Origin: an uncultured Faecalibacterium sp.
GTDB taxonomy: Bacteria; Bacillota; Clostridia; Oscillospirales; Ruminococcaceae
Assembly: GCA_934548045.1 (NCBI GenBank)
Contig: CAKTEM010000014.1
Span: forward strand, 1-63,306
Length of the DNA: 63,306 nucleotides
Reading direction: 5' to 3'
Position 1 is the first letter of the stretch. Each line of letters begins with the position of its first letter. This document shows positions 33,411 to 42,659 of the stretch, one piece after another. The notes under the pieces are model-generated. The model worked only from the letters and a program-made list of their open reading frames with translations, was not told where the DNA came from and searched no databases. Made by a program: the position numbers and the translations under genes.

Positions 33411-34853
33411 GTGGCGCAATTGCTCCAAAAAGAAAAATTCTTCGACCCACGCAAGCCCTTTGAATCCAAACGCCCGGAGACCCACGAAGAGTGGCAGGCC
33501 CGGATGGGCGGCGAGGTGTTGGCCGTTGTTCGGAGCGGACTGTATCTGGACTTTCGTTTCCTCGATATGGCTCTTTCTGCCTTGACGCCCTCACCCGATG
33601 AGCGGTGCGGTGTGCTGGCGACCGACGGGCAGGCCCTCTACTACCAGCCCACGGCCCTGCTCCGGCTCTATCAGGAAAACCCAAAGTATTTGAACCGTCT
33701 TTATCTCCACACGGTATTCCACTGCATCTTCCGCCACCTTTGGCTGAGAGGTCGGCGCGACAAGCGTTTATGGGATCTTGCCTGTGATATCTCGGTGGAG
33801 AATGTCATTGACAACCTGAACCGGAAGAGCGTTCAGCGTCCGCTGACCTATGTCCGCCGCCGGGCATACGAAGCCATCACCGCCGAGGGCAAGGTGGTCG
33901 CCGCCGCGCCCGCTTACCGCTGGCTGCTGACCCAGACGCCCGGCGTCCTGCGCCAGCTGGAACGGGAGTTCTACACCGACGACCATCGGCTCTGGCCGAA
34001 GGACGCTCCCGAACAGCCTCAGCAGATGCCGACTCCCCTGCCCCAGAAAACGTGGCAGAAGATCGGTGAGCGGATGCAGACCGAGCTGGAAATGCGCGAC
34101 AAGGAAGCCGGCGAGGGTGCCGACGCCCTGAAAGAACAGGTCAAAGCCGCCAACCAGAGCCGCCGGAGCTACCGGGATTTCCTCCGCCGCTTCTGCGTGA
34201 CCCGGGAGGAAGTTCATCTCGACCCGGACGAGTTCGACCTGAACTTCTACACCTACGGCCTGTCGGTCTACGGCAACCTGCCCCTCATCGAGCCGCTGGA
34301 AACGCGCGAAAGCAAAAAAATCGAGGAGCTTGCCCTTGTCATCGACACCAGCTACTCTACCTCGGGCGAACTGGTCCGGGCGTTTCTGGCCGAGACGTAC
34401 ACCCTGCTGAAGGGAAAGGACAATTTCTTCCACCGGATGAACCTGCACCTCATTCAGGCCGACAACGCCATCCAGCAGGACATCCTCATCCACAACGAAG
34501 ATGAACTTATCCATGCGATGAACCACTTCGAGCTTCGGGGCGGCGGCGGAACCGATTTCCGGCCTGCCTTCGCCTATGTGAACCGGCTCTGCGATGAGAA
34601 AAAGTTCTCAAACCTGCGCGGTCTGCTCTACTTCACCGACGGCATGGGGATGTATCCGGCAAAACGGCCTGCCTATGACACCGCGTTTCTGTTCCTCGGC
34701 GACCGGTTCGACGATGCCAATGTTCCGCCCTGGGCGATGAAAGTCGTTCTGGACGAAGAAGAATTTTCGGGTCAGTCTGCCCGTTCTGCCTCGGCTCTGT
34801 CCGAGGCCATGCGTGAGGAAGACGACCTGTATCGGGATCTAAACAACTCGTGA
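33411..34853 (+). CDS. VWA-like domain protein with DUF2201-type N-terminus
   Basis: 480 residues, starting at GTG with AGGAGG nearby. The N-terminal domain has HTVFHCIFRHLW, the histidine pattern of the putative metallopeptidase-like DUF2201_N, though the usual HExxH glutamate is absent. The C-terminal VWA-like domain shows LALVIDTSYSTSGE (a variant MIDAS, D-x-S-x-S), ELRGGGGTDFRPAF and LLYFTDGMG. It probably works with the AAA ATPase encoded 13 bp downstream as a metal-loading or remodelling chaperone. Confidence 0.85.
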   Translation: MAQLLQKEKFFDPRKPFESKRPETHEEWQARMGGEVLAVVRSGLYLDFRFLDMALSALTPSPDERCGVLATDGQALYYQPTALLRLYQENPKYLNRLYLHTVFHCIFRHLWLRGRRDKRLWDLACDISVENVIDNLNRKSVQRPLTYVRRRAYEAITAEGKVVAAAPAYRWLLTQTPGVLRQLEREFYTDDHRLWPKDAPEQPQQMPTPLPQKTWQKIGERMQTELEMRDKEAGEGADALKEQVKAANQSRRSYRDFLRRFCVTREEVHLDPDEFDLNFYTYGLSVYGNLPLIEPLETRESKKIEELALVIDTSYSTSGELVRAFLAETYTLLKGKDNFFHRMNLHLIQADNAIQQDILIHNEDELIHAMNHFELRGGGGTDFRPAFAYVNRLCDEKKFSNLRGLLYFTDGMGMYPAKRPAYDTAFLFLGDRFDDANVPPWAMKVVLDEEEFSGQSARSASALSEAMREEDDLYRDLNNS

Positions 34854-34866
34854 GGAGAAAAATTCT

Positions 34867-36405
34867 ATGGATATCAAACGTGCAAAACAGGAAATCGAAG
34901 ATACCGTCAAAGCGTATCTCGCCAAAGACCCTCTGGGCGAGTACGCTATCCCGGCCATCCGGCAGCGGCCCATCCTGCTGATGGGGCCTCCGGGCATCGG
35001 CAAGACGCAGGTCATGGAGCAGGTCGCACGGGAGTGCAGCGTCGCTCTGGTGGCTTACACCATCACCCACCACACCCGTCAGAGCGCGGTGGGCCTGCCC
35101 TTCATCCGTCAGCGGCACTACGGCGACAAGGATGTTTCCGTCACCGAGTATACCATGAGCGAGATCATCGCCAGCGTTTACTCCAAGATGGAAGCCACCG
35201 GCCTGAAAGAGGGCATCCTCTTCATTGATGAGATCAACTGCGTCTCCGAGACACTGGCTCCCACCATGCTCCAGTTCTTGCAGTGCAAGACCTTCGGCAA
35301 TCAGGCCGTTCCTTCCGGCTGGGTCATCGTAGCGGCCGGCAATCCGCCCGAGTACAACAAATCCGTCCGGGATTTTGATATTGTCACCCTCGACCGTGTC
35401 CGCCGGATGGACATCGAGCCGGATTTGGGCGTCTGGAAAGAGTACGCCCGTGCCGCGCACATCCACAGCGCGATTCTGAGCTATCTCGAGCTGCATCCGC
35501 AGAACTTCTACCAGATCAACGCCGATGTGGACGGTACCCAGTTCGTTACCGCCCGTGGCTGGGAAGACCTCTCGAACCTGCTGGACACCTACGAAAAAAT
35601 CGGCCTGAAAGCTGACGAAGCCCTCATCCGGCAGTACATCCAGCATCAGAAGATCGCCGAGGATTTTGCGTCCTACCTCGACCTCTACTACAAGTATCAG
35701 GACGACTACGGCGTAGAGGAGATCCTTGTCGGTCAGGTCAAGCCTGCGGTCTATGCCCGTCTGATGCAGGCACCGTTCGACGAGCGGCTCTCCCTCGTCA
35801 GCCTGATTCTGTCCGGCCTCGAGACGCGCTTTGCGGCCTCCCGTCAGGCTGACGGCGTTGCCGACGCCTGCTATGCCTTCCTGCGCGAGGCCAAAAAAGC
35901 CTTTGCCACCCTGCCCGACGACATCCCGGACGGCCCGTCGACGCTGTTTGCCCAGATGATTGCCGACTACGACGCCGAGACCCAGAAAAAGCGTGACGCC
36001 GGTCTGCTGAGCCGTGACGAGCTGAACATCCGCCTGTGTGCCTGCGCTTCCCTGAAAAAATGGGATGGCGAGCTGCGCCGTGCCACTGCCGCTGGAACGC
36101 AGGAGGCCTTCGACCTGTTACGGAACCAGTTCAACACGCTGGCCGACGCCCGGGATGAGGCACAGGACAAGGCATCTGCCGCTCTGGAAGCCGCGTTCGA
36201 CTTCATGGAGCAGGCATTCGAGGAAAGTCAGGAGATGGTCGTCTTCGTCACCGAGCTGACCCTCTCGCCTGCGGCCCACGCTTTTATCACCGAGACAGGC
36301 TGTGACCGGTACTTCAAGTACAACAAAGACCTTCTGCTTGACCACCGGAAAGCGGCCCTGCAGCAGGAGCTGGCCGCCGAGAAGCAGCGCAACGGGGGAA
36401 TCTGA
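34867..36405 (+). CDS. MoxR-type AAA+ ATPase
   Basis: 512 residues. Walker A GPPGIGKT (40-47) and Walker B GILFIDEIN (116-123) are intact. VAAGNPPEYN and the R-V-R-R sensor region also fit MoxR/RavA-like ATPases. A long helical C-terminal extension (about 300-512) is unusual for MoxR and may bind the VWA or LRR partner. Usual MoxR systems place the ATPase first; here the order is LRR, VWA, ATPase. Confidence 0.88.
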   Translation: MDIKRAKQEIEDTVKAYLAKDPLGEYAIPAIRQRPILLMGPPGIGKTQVMEQVARECSVALVAYTITHHTRQSAVGLPFIRQRHYGDKDVSVTEYTMSEIIASVYSKMEATGLKEGILFIDEINCVSETLAPTMLQFLQCKTFGNQAVPSGWVIVAAGNPPEYNKSVRDFDIVTLDRVRRMDIEPDLGVWKEYARAAHIHSAILSYLELHPQNFYQINADVDGTQFVTARGWEDLSNLLDTYEKIGLKADEALIRQYIQHQKIAEDFASYLDLYYKYQDDYGVEEILVGQVKPAVYARLMQAPFDERLSLVSLILSGLETRFAASRQADGVADACYAFLREAKKAFATLPDDIPDGPSTLFAQMIADYDAETQKKRDAGLLSRDELNIRLCACASLKKWDGELRRATAAGTQEAFDLLRNQFNTLADARDEAQDKASAALEAAFDFMEQAFEESQEMVVFVTELTLSPAAHAFITETGCDRYFKYNKDLLLDHRKAALQQELAAEKQRNGGI

Positions 36406-36408
36406 CGG

Positions 36409-37365
36409 ATGGAAAATCTCGTTTTCAGCCTGAACAGCACCATGCCCCTGTTTCTTATCATGCTGCTGGGCTATCTGCTCCACCAGAAGGGCTTTCTCGA
36501 GGACAGCTTCGTGGCATCCGCTAACAAGTTCGTTTTCAAGATTGCCCTGCCGGTTCAGCTCTTCCGCGACCTCGCCACCACCGACATCTATGCCAATTTC
36601 GACGGCAAGTATGTGCTGTTCTGCTTTGTCTCGACCCTTATCAGCATCCTTGTCATCTGGTTTCTGGCACGGCACCTGCTCGAGGATAAGAACATCGTCG
36701 GCGAGTTCGTTCAGGCCTGCTATCGCTCTTCCGCCGCCATCCTCGGCGCAGCGTTCATCCAGAACATCTATGGCACCTCCGGCATGTCCGGACTGATGAT
36801 TTTGGGCAGCGTGCCGCTCTACAACATCTTCGCCGTTCTGATCCTGACGATCGAAAGCCCCTCCGCCGATGCACAGACCGGCATGGGTGAAAAAATCAAG
36901 GCCAGCATCAAGGGCATCTTCACCAATCCCATTCTGATTGGCATCGCGCTGGGTTTTGTCTATTCCCTGCTCCGCCTGCCCATGCCCACCATCGCCAGCA
37001 AAACGCTGTCCAGCCTTTCCAGCCTGACAAGTCCTCTTGCCCTGCTCGCCATCGGCGCAGGCTTCAAAGGAAAAGCCGCTCTGGGCTATCTCAAGCCGAC
37101 CGCAGTCGCAACGGTCATCAAGCTGCTCGTCCTGCCTGCAGTCTTCCTGCCGCTGGCCGTGCAGTTCGGCTTCCGGGATGAAAAGCTGGTCGCCCTCCTC
37201 GTCATGCTGGGCAGCATCTCCACCCCTTCCGGCTATGTCATGGCAAAGCAGATGGGTCACGAGGGTGTCCTCTCCGGCAGCGTCTGCGTTACTACCACCT
37301 TTTTCAGTGCCTTGACCCTCACCTTCTGGGTCTGGCTCGCGCATGGTATGGGGTATATCGTCTAA
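36409..37365 (+). CDS. AEC family transporter (auxin efflux carrier-like)
   Basis: 318 residues with about 10 membrane helices in two halves. The N-terminus has MPLFLIMLLGYLLHQKGFL and NKFVFKIALPVQLFRDLA. The second half has SPLALLAIGAGFKGK and LGSISTPSGYVMAKQMGH, both family landmarks. It exports or imports small organic acids; substrate unknown. The start follows the MoxR stop by 3 bp. Confidence 0.9.
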   Translation: MENLVFSLNSTMPLFLIMLLGYLLHQKGFLEDSFVASANKFVFKIALPVQLFRDLATTDIYANFDGKYVLFCFVSTLISILVIWFLARHLLEDKNIVGEFVQACYRSSAAILGAAFIQNIYGTSGMSGLMILGSVPLYNIFAVLILTIESPSADAQTGMGEKIKASIKGIFTNPILIGIALGFVYSLLRLPMPTIASKTLSSLSSLTSPLALLAIGAGFKGKAALGYLKPTAVATVIKLLVLPAVFLPLAVQFGFRDEKLVALLVMLGSISTPSGYVMAKQMGHEGVLSGSVCVTTTFFSALTLTFWVWLAHGMGYIV

Positions 37366-37379
37366 GTTGCATGAAAAAA

Positions 37380-37415
37380 TGCCAGAGTGCAGTTCAAAAG
37401 CACTCTGGCATTTTT
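37380..37415. terminator. Bidirectional terminator between AEC transporter and clpE
   Basis: TGCCAGAGTGC (37380-37390) pairs with GCACTCTGGCA (37400-37410), with A's on the left and T's on the right. It serves the two convergent genes. Confidence 0.9.
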
Positions 37416-37422
37416 ATTGACT

Positions 37423-39732
37423 TTATTTCAGGACAACTTCGCCGTTTTCGTCGGCATCCACGGTCAGGGAGCCGCCTGCGGCAAGCGTACCGTCGATGAG
37501 ACGTTCTGCTGCCGGGTCTTCCACGGCTTTCCGGATGACGCGGCGGAGGTCACGCGCACCGAACTTTCCGCCCTGGCTCTTGGCGACCAGTGCCTTGAGC
37601 GCGGCCGGAGTATAGGTGTAGGTGATATGCTTTGCGTCCATGCTGGGCTTGTACTCGTCCAGCATGAGGGCTGCGATGCCCTCCAGCGTCTCCTGAGACA
37701 GGGGCTTAAATGCGATGACCTCATCCACACGGCCCAAGAACTCCGGGCGGAGGAACTGCGCCAGTGCCTTCCGGGTCTTCTCCTCGCTGAGCTGGGTCTC
37801 GCTCTTGTTGAAGCCCAGACCACCGGTACTCTGGTCGGAGCTGCCAGCATTGGAGGTCATGCAGATGACCGTATTGGAGAAGTCCACGGTGCGGCCCTGC
37901 GCATCGTTGATCTTGCCCTCGTCGAGGATTTGCAGCAGGATGTTCATGACATCCGGGTGTGCTTTCTCGATCTCATCGAACAGCACGACGCTGTACGGAC
38001 GGCGGCGGACTTTCTCGGTCAGCTGACCGGCTTCCTCGTAGCCGACATAGCCCGGAGGCGAACCGATCATACGGGAGACCGCGTACTTTTCCATATACTC
38101 GCTCATGTCGAGGCGAATCAACGGGTCAGGGCCGTCAAAGAGCTGATTTGCCAGCTGCTTGACGAGTTCGGTCTTGCCGACACCCGTGGGGCCGACGAAG
38201 ATGAAGCTTGCCGGACGGCGGCGGCCGGACAGGTCGGCGCGGCTCCGCTTGACGGCCTGCGCCACCAGATGCACGGCCTCGTCCTGACCGATGATCTTCT
38301 TTTTCAGCTCATTCTCGAGGTTCGCCAGCTTGACGAATTCCGTCTCCTGAATCTTCACCGCCGGGATGCCTGTCCACAGCTCAATGACCTTGGCGACATC
38401 GTCCATCGAGACCTTGATCTCGCTTGCTGCGGCCTGCTTTGCCGGCAGCTCACTCTCGAGCTGGGCGATCCGGGTCTTCCGCTCTGCGACCTGCTCGTAG
38501 TCGATGGGCTCGTTGACGTCAGCATCTGCCATGTCCGCTTCCTCTTTTTTGAGGGTATCCAGCTCCTTCTGCATCTCGATGAACTCCGAAATGACCGGGT
38601 GTGCCAGATTGCAGCAGGCGCAGGCCTCGTCCAGCAGGTCGATGGCCTTATCGGGCAGATAGCGGTCGGTGATATACCGCTCGCTCAGGGTGACAGTCGC
38701 CGACAGGACATCGGCAGGCACCTGAACATGGTGATGTTCTTCGTAATAGTGCTTGATGCCGTTCATGACCGCGAGGGTGTCGGCAACGCTGGGCTCCTCG
38801 ACACGCACCGGCTGGAACCGACGCTCCAACGCCTGATCTTTCTCGATATACTTGCGATACTCGTTGAAGGTAGTCGCGCCGATGACCTGGATCTCGCCGC
38901 GCGACAGAGCCGGTTTCAGGATGTTGCCGGCGTTCATCGCGCCCTCGCTCTCACCGGCAGAGGTGATGGTGTGGATCTCATCAATGAACAGAATGACATT
39001 TCCTGCGGCCTTGACTTCGCTCAACAGGCCCTTGACGCGCTGCTCGAACTGGCCGCGGAACTGGGTGCCTGCCACCAGACTGGTGAGGTCGAGCAGATAG
39101 ATCTCTTTATCTTTCAAACCAGCAGGCACCTGACCCTTGGCGATGCGCTCCGCAATGCCCTCGGCGATGGCGGTCTTGCCGACACCGGCTTCACCGATAA
39201 GGCAGGGGTTGTTCTTCTGGCGGCGGCTCAGGATCTGGATGGTGCGGTAAATCTCGCGGTCGCGACCGATGATATCATCCAGACGGCCTTCCCGTGCTTT
39301 CCGGGTCAGATTCTCGCAGTAGGTGTCCAGAAATTTCCGGCGCGGCGGCTTTTTGCCGTTTTTGCGCTGGTCGGCCTTCTTGTCGCCCTGCGTGTTCTCC
39401 TTGCTGCTCATCCCGATGGGGAAGGTCGCGCTGGAACCCGGAACCAGATCTTCATCCGTCTCCGGCTCGTCGCCGCCGGGATTCATCCCGTTCATCATCA
39501 TGGAGAAGGGATTTGCACCCTCGCCCAGCTCACCCATCATCTGCTCCATCCGGTCTTCCATATTGTCCATGTCCTCGTCGGACATGCCGAACTGGTGCAT
39601 CAGGTCTTCCACCGGCTTGATGTGGAGTTCCCGGGCGCAGTGCAGACAGTAGCCCTCATTTTTCATCTGGCCATTTTCCATCCGCTGTACAAAAATAATG
39701 GCCGGACGTTTTTGGCATCGAATACAGACCAT
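37423..39732 (-). CDS. clpE: ClpE-like ATP-dependent Clp protease ATP-binding subunit
   Basis: 769 residues. The N-terminus is a four-cysteine zinc finger (CIRC ... CLHC), the ClpE hallmark, instead of a Clp N domain. Two AAA+ domains follow, with Walker A GEAGVGKT and GPTGVGKT and sensor/arginine motifs as usual. A middle coiled coil (about 380-420) is present. It unfolds substrates for ClpP. The start at 39732 has AAAGGAGG. No CtsR-type operator is obvious ahead of it; it is the last gene after cvpA. Confidence 0.92.
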   Translation of the reverse strand: MVCIRCQKRPAIIFVQRMENGQMKNEGYCLHCARELHIKPVEDLMHQFGMSDEDMDNMEDRMEQMMGELGEGANPFSMMMNGMNPGGDEPETDEDLVPGSSATFPIGMSSKENTQGDKKADQRKNGKKPPRRKFLDTYCENLTRKAREGRLDDIIGRDREIYRTIQILSRRQKNNPCLIGEAGVGKTAIAEGIAERIAKGQVPAGLKDKEIYLLDLTSLVAGTQFRGQFEQRVKGLLSEVKAAGNVILFIDEIHTITSAGESEGAMNAGNILKPALSRGEIQVIGATTFNEYRKYIEKDQALERRFQPVRVEEPSVADTLAVMNGIKHYYEEHHHVQVPADVLSATVTLSERYITDRYLPDKAIDLLDEACACCNLAHPVISEFIEMQKELDTLKKEEADMADADVNEPIDYEQVAERKTRIAQLESELPAKQAAASEIKVSMDDVAKVIELWTGIPAVKIQETEFVKLANLENELKKKIIGQDEAVHLVAQAVKRSRADLSGRRRPASFIFVGPTGVGKTELVKQLANQLFDGPDPLIRLDMSEYMEKYAVSRMIGSPPGYVGYEEAGQLTEKVRRRPYSVVLFDEIEKAHPDVMNILLQILDEGKINDAQGRTVDFSNTVICMTSNAGSSDQSTGGLGFNKSETQLSEEKTRKALAQFLRPEFLGRVDEVIAFKPLSQETLEGIAALMLDEYKPSMDAKHITYTYTPAALKALVAKSQGGKFGARDLRRVIRKAVEDPAAERLIDGTLAAGGSLTVDADENGEVVLK

Positions 39733-39756
39733 TGTTCCTCCTTTTGTTCCCACTCC

Positions 39757-40452
39757 TTACAGGAAGGGGTTGAACATATTGAATAGTTTATAGTAAATGC
39801 TGCTGCTCATGACCGTATCGTTCAGCACGGTCAGGTTGCCGCCGGTAATTACAATAATTGCCCACAGCACGCACAGCACAAGGTAGATATCTAACATACT
39901 TGCCATCGCTCCGGTCGTCCATCCCAGCCAGTGATTCACCGTGCCGATGACCGGCAGCTTGTTCACCAGACCCAGAACGGTCACCAGCAGGCTCACCAAC
40001 ATTCGTAGCAGGGCAAATGCCACAAAGAACAGCACCAGCGAGATCACCGGTGTGAGCAGCGGAGCCAGAACCTTCTGGACGATGGCATCCGCCAGAACCA
40101 CAGCGTTGTCGCTGAGGACGGCAGAGATGGAGCGTTCACAGGCTTCCACGATGGATGCCCGGAAGCTATCTGGCAGAAAGCCTGCGTATTTGGCCGCGAT
40201 GCCGGATAGATCGACGACACCACCGGCCGAGAGACTGGCTGCGATCTGGTCGCGGAAGCCGCCTGCGAGAAAATTCTCGAAGACTCTTCCAGCCGCCCAG
40301 CCCGAAAACACCTTTGCGCCGAACAGGCTGAGGAAGTTTCCGGCGAACTGCATACTGGACGCCAGAAAGCCCTTTCGGGCATAACGGACCGCCAGCAGCA
40401 GCCAGACCACAGTACACACTATATCAAAAAGAAATGACGGATTCTTGAACAT
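39757..40452 (-). CDS. CvpA family membrane protein
   Basis: 231 residues with four membrane segments and the CvpA layout: N-terminal helices (IVCTVVWLLLAVRYARKGF), a long soluble loop, and a C-terminal pair with VLGLVNKLPVIGTVNHWLGWTTG, the family's L-P-x-(I/V)-G motif. Related to colicin V production proteins; the molecular role is unclear. It sits between the DUF5711-like gene and clpE. Confidence 0.85.
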   Translation of the reverse strand: MFKNPSFLFDIVCTVVWLLLAVRYARKGFLASSMQFAGNFLSLFGAKVFSGWAAGRVFENFLAGGFRDQIAASLSAGGVVDLSGIAAKYAGFLPDSFRASIVEACERSISAVLSDNAVVLADAIVQKVLAPLLTPVISLVLFFVAFALLRMLVSLLVTVLGLVNKLPVIGTVNHWLGWTTGAMASMLDIYLVLCVLWAIIVITGGNLTVLNDTVMSSSIYYKLFNMFNPFL

Positions 40453-40508
40453 ACCTTGTTTTCCCTGTTACTTTCTGCCGCAGAGTGCTAAAAGCAGGAA
40501 TGATTCTC

Positions 40509-41729
40509 TCAATTTTCCTCACTGGGTTCCTCCACTGTCTGCACCGTGTTGCCGCTGAACGCCAGCACCTGCTTTGCGCCAGTCAGCAACGCTTGCGGAC
40601 GAGCCGAAAGGCTCTGGCTCCACTGGTGTTCACCTGCCGCAGTATAGCACTCCACCGAGCTGTCAGTCAACAGGTAGAACAGATTGCCAGCACGGACGAT
40701 CTTATTCGCCGACGGCACGCCTGCGGTGTACTGGACACCGAGATTTTTGTCCAGCGTCACTGCCTGACAGATCTGCCCGGAGACCAGCAGCAGGCCAACA
40801 TTCCCAGCCGAGTCGGTCGAGACATCCCGGAGGGTCATCCCGTTGAAGTTATAGCTGGCCTGCTCTCCGCCGCCTGCGTTGTAGAGAACGGCCCGGCTGT
40901 TGTAGACTGCAAGGATGGTGTTTCCCGTCAGCCATTCCAGCCATTTGGGTACACTGCCCTCGCTGGCGATCGTCACCGGGTCGCCCTGCGCCAACGGCAG
41001 AACGTAGAGGTTCGTCACCATCTGTCCAGCGTTGGCGGTCACAGCGGCCACGGCCAGCTTCCGCTCATCGGGCGAGAAGGCCATCCGCAGCGGTGTGCCG
41101 GTGGTCGAATCCATACTCCAGCTGAGCTGCTGTTCCATCGAGGTCGAATAGACCAGCAGCTGCGCCATGCTTCCGGCGTCTTCGGTCGCAACAGCCAGAA
41201 GGCCCTTCTGCGACATGGCACAGAGGAAAATGCTGTTTTCCAGCGTTTTGGTGTAGAGGTTCTGGGTACGGCTCTCGACACGCAGCTCATTGCCGGAACG
41301 GTTGTACAGGACAAAGCGGTTTTTTCCGGCTGCGATGGCCGGCCGGGCATAACCGCTCTGGATCGAGTTCAGCCGGCTTCCGCTGTTCGAGTAGACCACA
41401 CAGCCCTCTTTGCCCAGTTCCACAAAACCGCCGGTCAGTGGCTCGACCTGCAGCGGTTCCATCACGCCGGTCTGCTGCGGCCAGCCGGTGCCGGGGAACA
41501 GGGTGATCTTCGCCGTGTCTGCAAAGTCCTTGAGCATCGCGACCGAGCTGCCCACCAGACCGGTGGCGAACAAAATCACCGCCACCAGTGCCACAAGGAT
41601 GGCCGCTGTCCGGCGGATCCGCTTGGCGCGCTGACGCTGGCGCGCCTGCTCGAGGTATTCGACACGGCCAGCCGAAAGCTGTTCCTCGTTCTCCGAACGA
41701 TTTCCGCGAAGGTGTTTCCTCATTCGCAT
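40509..41729 (-). CDS. DUF5711-like membrane-anchored beta-propeller protein
   Basis: 406 residues: a basic N-terminus, one membrane helix (about 41-62, AAILVALVAVILFATGLVGSS), and an extracytoplasmic part with repeated blades (VELGKEGCVVYSN; LRMAFSPDERKLAVAA; IVRAGNLFYLLTD). It resembles the Firmicutes DUF5711 family found with cvpA-like genes. Function unknown. Confidence 0.75.
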   Translation of the reverse strand: MRMRKHLRGNRSENEEQLSAGRVEYLEQARQRQRAKRIRRTAAILVALVAVILFATGLVGSSVAMLKDFADTAKITLFPGTGWPQQTGVMEPLQVEPLTGGFVELGKEGCVVYSNSGSRLNSIQSGYARPAIAAGKNRFVLYNRSGNELRVESRTQNLYTKTLENSIFLCAMSQKGLLAVATEDAGSMAQLLVYSTSMEQQLSWSMDSTTGTPLRMAFSPDERKLAVAAVTANAGQMVTNLYVLPLAQGDPVTIASEGSVPKWLEWLTGNTILAVYNSRAVLYNAGGGEQASYNFNGMTLRDVSTDSAGNVGLLLVSGQICQAVTLDKNLGVQYTAGVPSANKIVRAGNLFYLLTDSSVECYTAAGEHQWSQSLSARPQALLTGAKQVLAFSGNTVQTVEEPSEEN

Positions 41730-41742
41730 GTACTCCTATCAT

Positions 41743-41909
41743 AAATGCCTGCCCTAAACCGCAGGGCCCGGCAGTTTTCGTTTTTCGCTCAGACCTACCC
41801 GACATGCCAATGGCTCCCCCTTTGAGGAAAGACTCCCTCCGGCCGGAGGGAGATGTCGCGATAGCGACAAAGGGAGGATTCTGGCAATGCGGAGCATTGA
41901 CTGAGAGGG
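41743..41909. repeat. Intergenic repeat element, copy 1
   Basis: Shares an ordered series of blocks with 45325-45440: GCCCGGC-GTTT, then TGCCAATGGCTC, then a hairpin (CTCCCTCCGG/CCGGAGGGAG), GCGATAGCGAC, and ACTGAGAGG. It looks like a dispersed palindromic (REP- or MITE-like) repeat between truA and the DUF5711-like gene. Confidence 0.65.
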
Positions 41910-42656
41910 CTACGCATCATAATTCACGCACTTCAAAAACAGGCCCTTGGCCGGGAAGGTCGGGCCTGCCTTGCTGCGGTCGCGGCTTTCCAGAATGGCC
42001 GGTATCGCATCCGGTTCCATCCGGCCTGCGCCCACCTCACAGAGAGTTCCGGCCAAAATCCGCACCATATTGTACAGATATCCGTCCGCCGTCACCGTGA
42101 TGTCCACCTCGTCGCCCTTCCGGGTCACGGTGCAGTCAGTGATGGTGCGGACGGTATCGCCGTGCGCCGCCGCCGAGCTTCCTGCCGCACAGAGGGCAAG
42201 GAAGTCGTGGGTCCCGACGAACTTTTTCGCCGCCTGCTCCATTTTGGTTTCATCCAGACGCCGCGGCACCCGGGTATAATACTTTTCGTCAAAGGGCGAG
42301 TCGATGGAGCTGTTGTGGATGCGGTAGAGGTAGGTCTTGGTGTGCGCCGCGTACCGGGCGTGAAAGTCGTCCGGCACCACTTTCGCCGACAACACCCGGA
42401 TATCCATCGGGAGATGCTGGTTCAGGGCCAGCGGCAGCTTTTCGGTCGGGATACGGGTATCGGCATGGAAGTTCAGCGCAAACCCCAGCGCATGAACGCC
42501 GGCGTCGGTGCGGCTGCATCCCTTGATGTCGGGTCGGCAGCCCAGCACCGCTTCCATCGCATCCTGCACGGTCTGCGCAACACTCCGGCCGTTGGGCTGC
42601 ACCTGAAAGCCGCAGTAGTTGGTGCCGTCGTAGCTTAAAATAATCAGAAAATTCAT
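41910..42656 (-). CDS. truA: tRNA pseudouridine synthase A
   Basis: 248 residues, standard length. It makes pseudouridine at positions 38-40 of tRNA anticodon stems. The catalytic aspartate is in CSRTDAGVHA. YDGTNYCGFQVQPNGRSVA and YNMVRILAGTLCEVG are further family motifs. It follows ecfT by 3 bp, the common Firmicutes arrangement. Confidence 0.95.
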   Translation of the reverse strand: MNFLIILSYDGTNYCGFQVQPNGRSVAQTVQDAMEAVLGCRPDIKGCSRTDAGVHALGFALNFHADTRIPTEKLPLALNQHLPMDIRVLSAKVVPDDFHARYAAHTKTYLYRIHNSSIDSPFDEKYYTRVPRRLDETKMEQAAKKFVGTHDFLALCAAGSSAAAHGDTVRTITDCTVTRKGDEVDITVTADGYLYNMVRILAGTLCEVGAGRMEPDAIPAILESRDRSKAGPTFPAKGLFLKCVNYDA

Positions 42657-42659
42657 AAC

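Noticed and set aside
37387..39786. A 799-codon open frame antisense to clpE
   Set aside because: Shadow of the ClpE reading frame; no domain or ribosome site.
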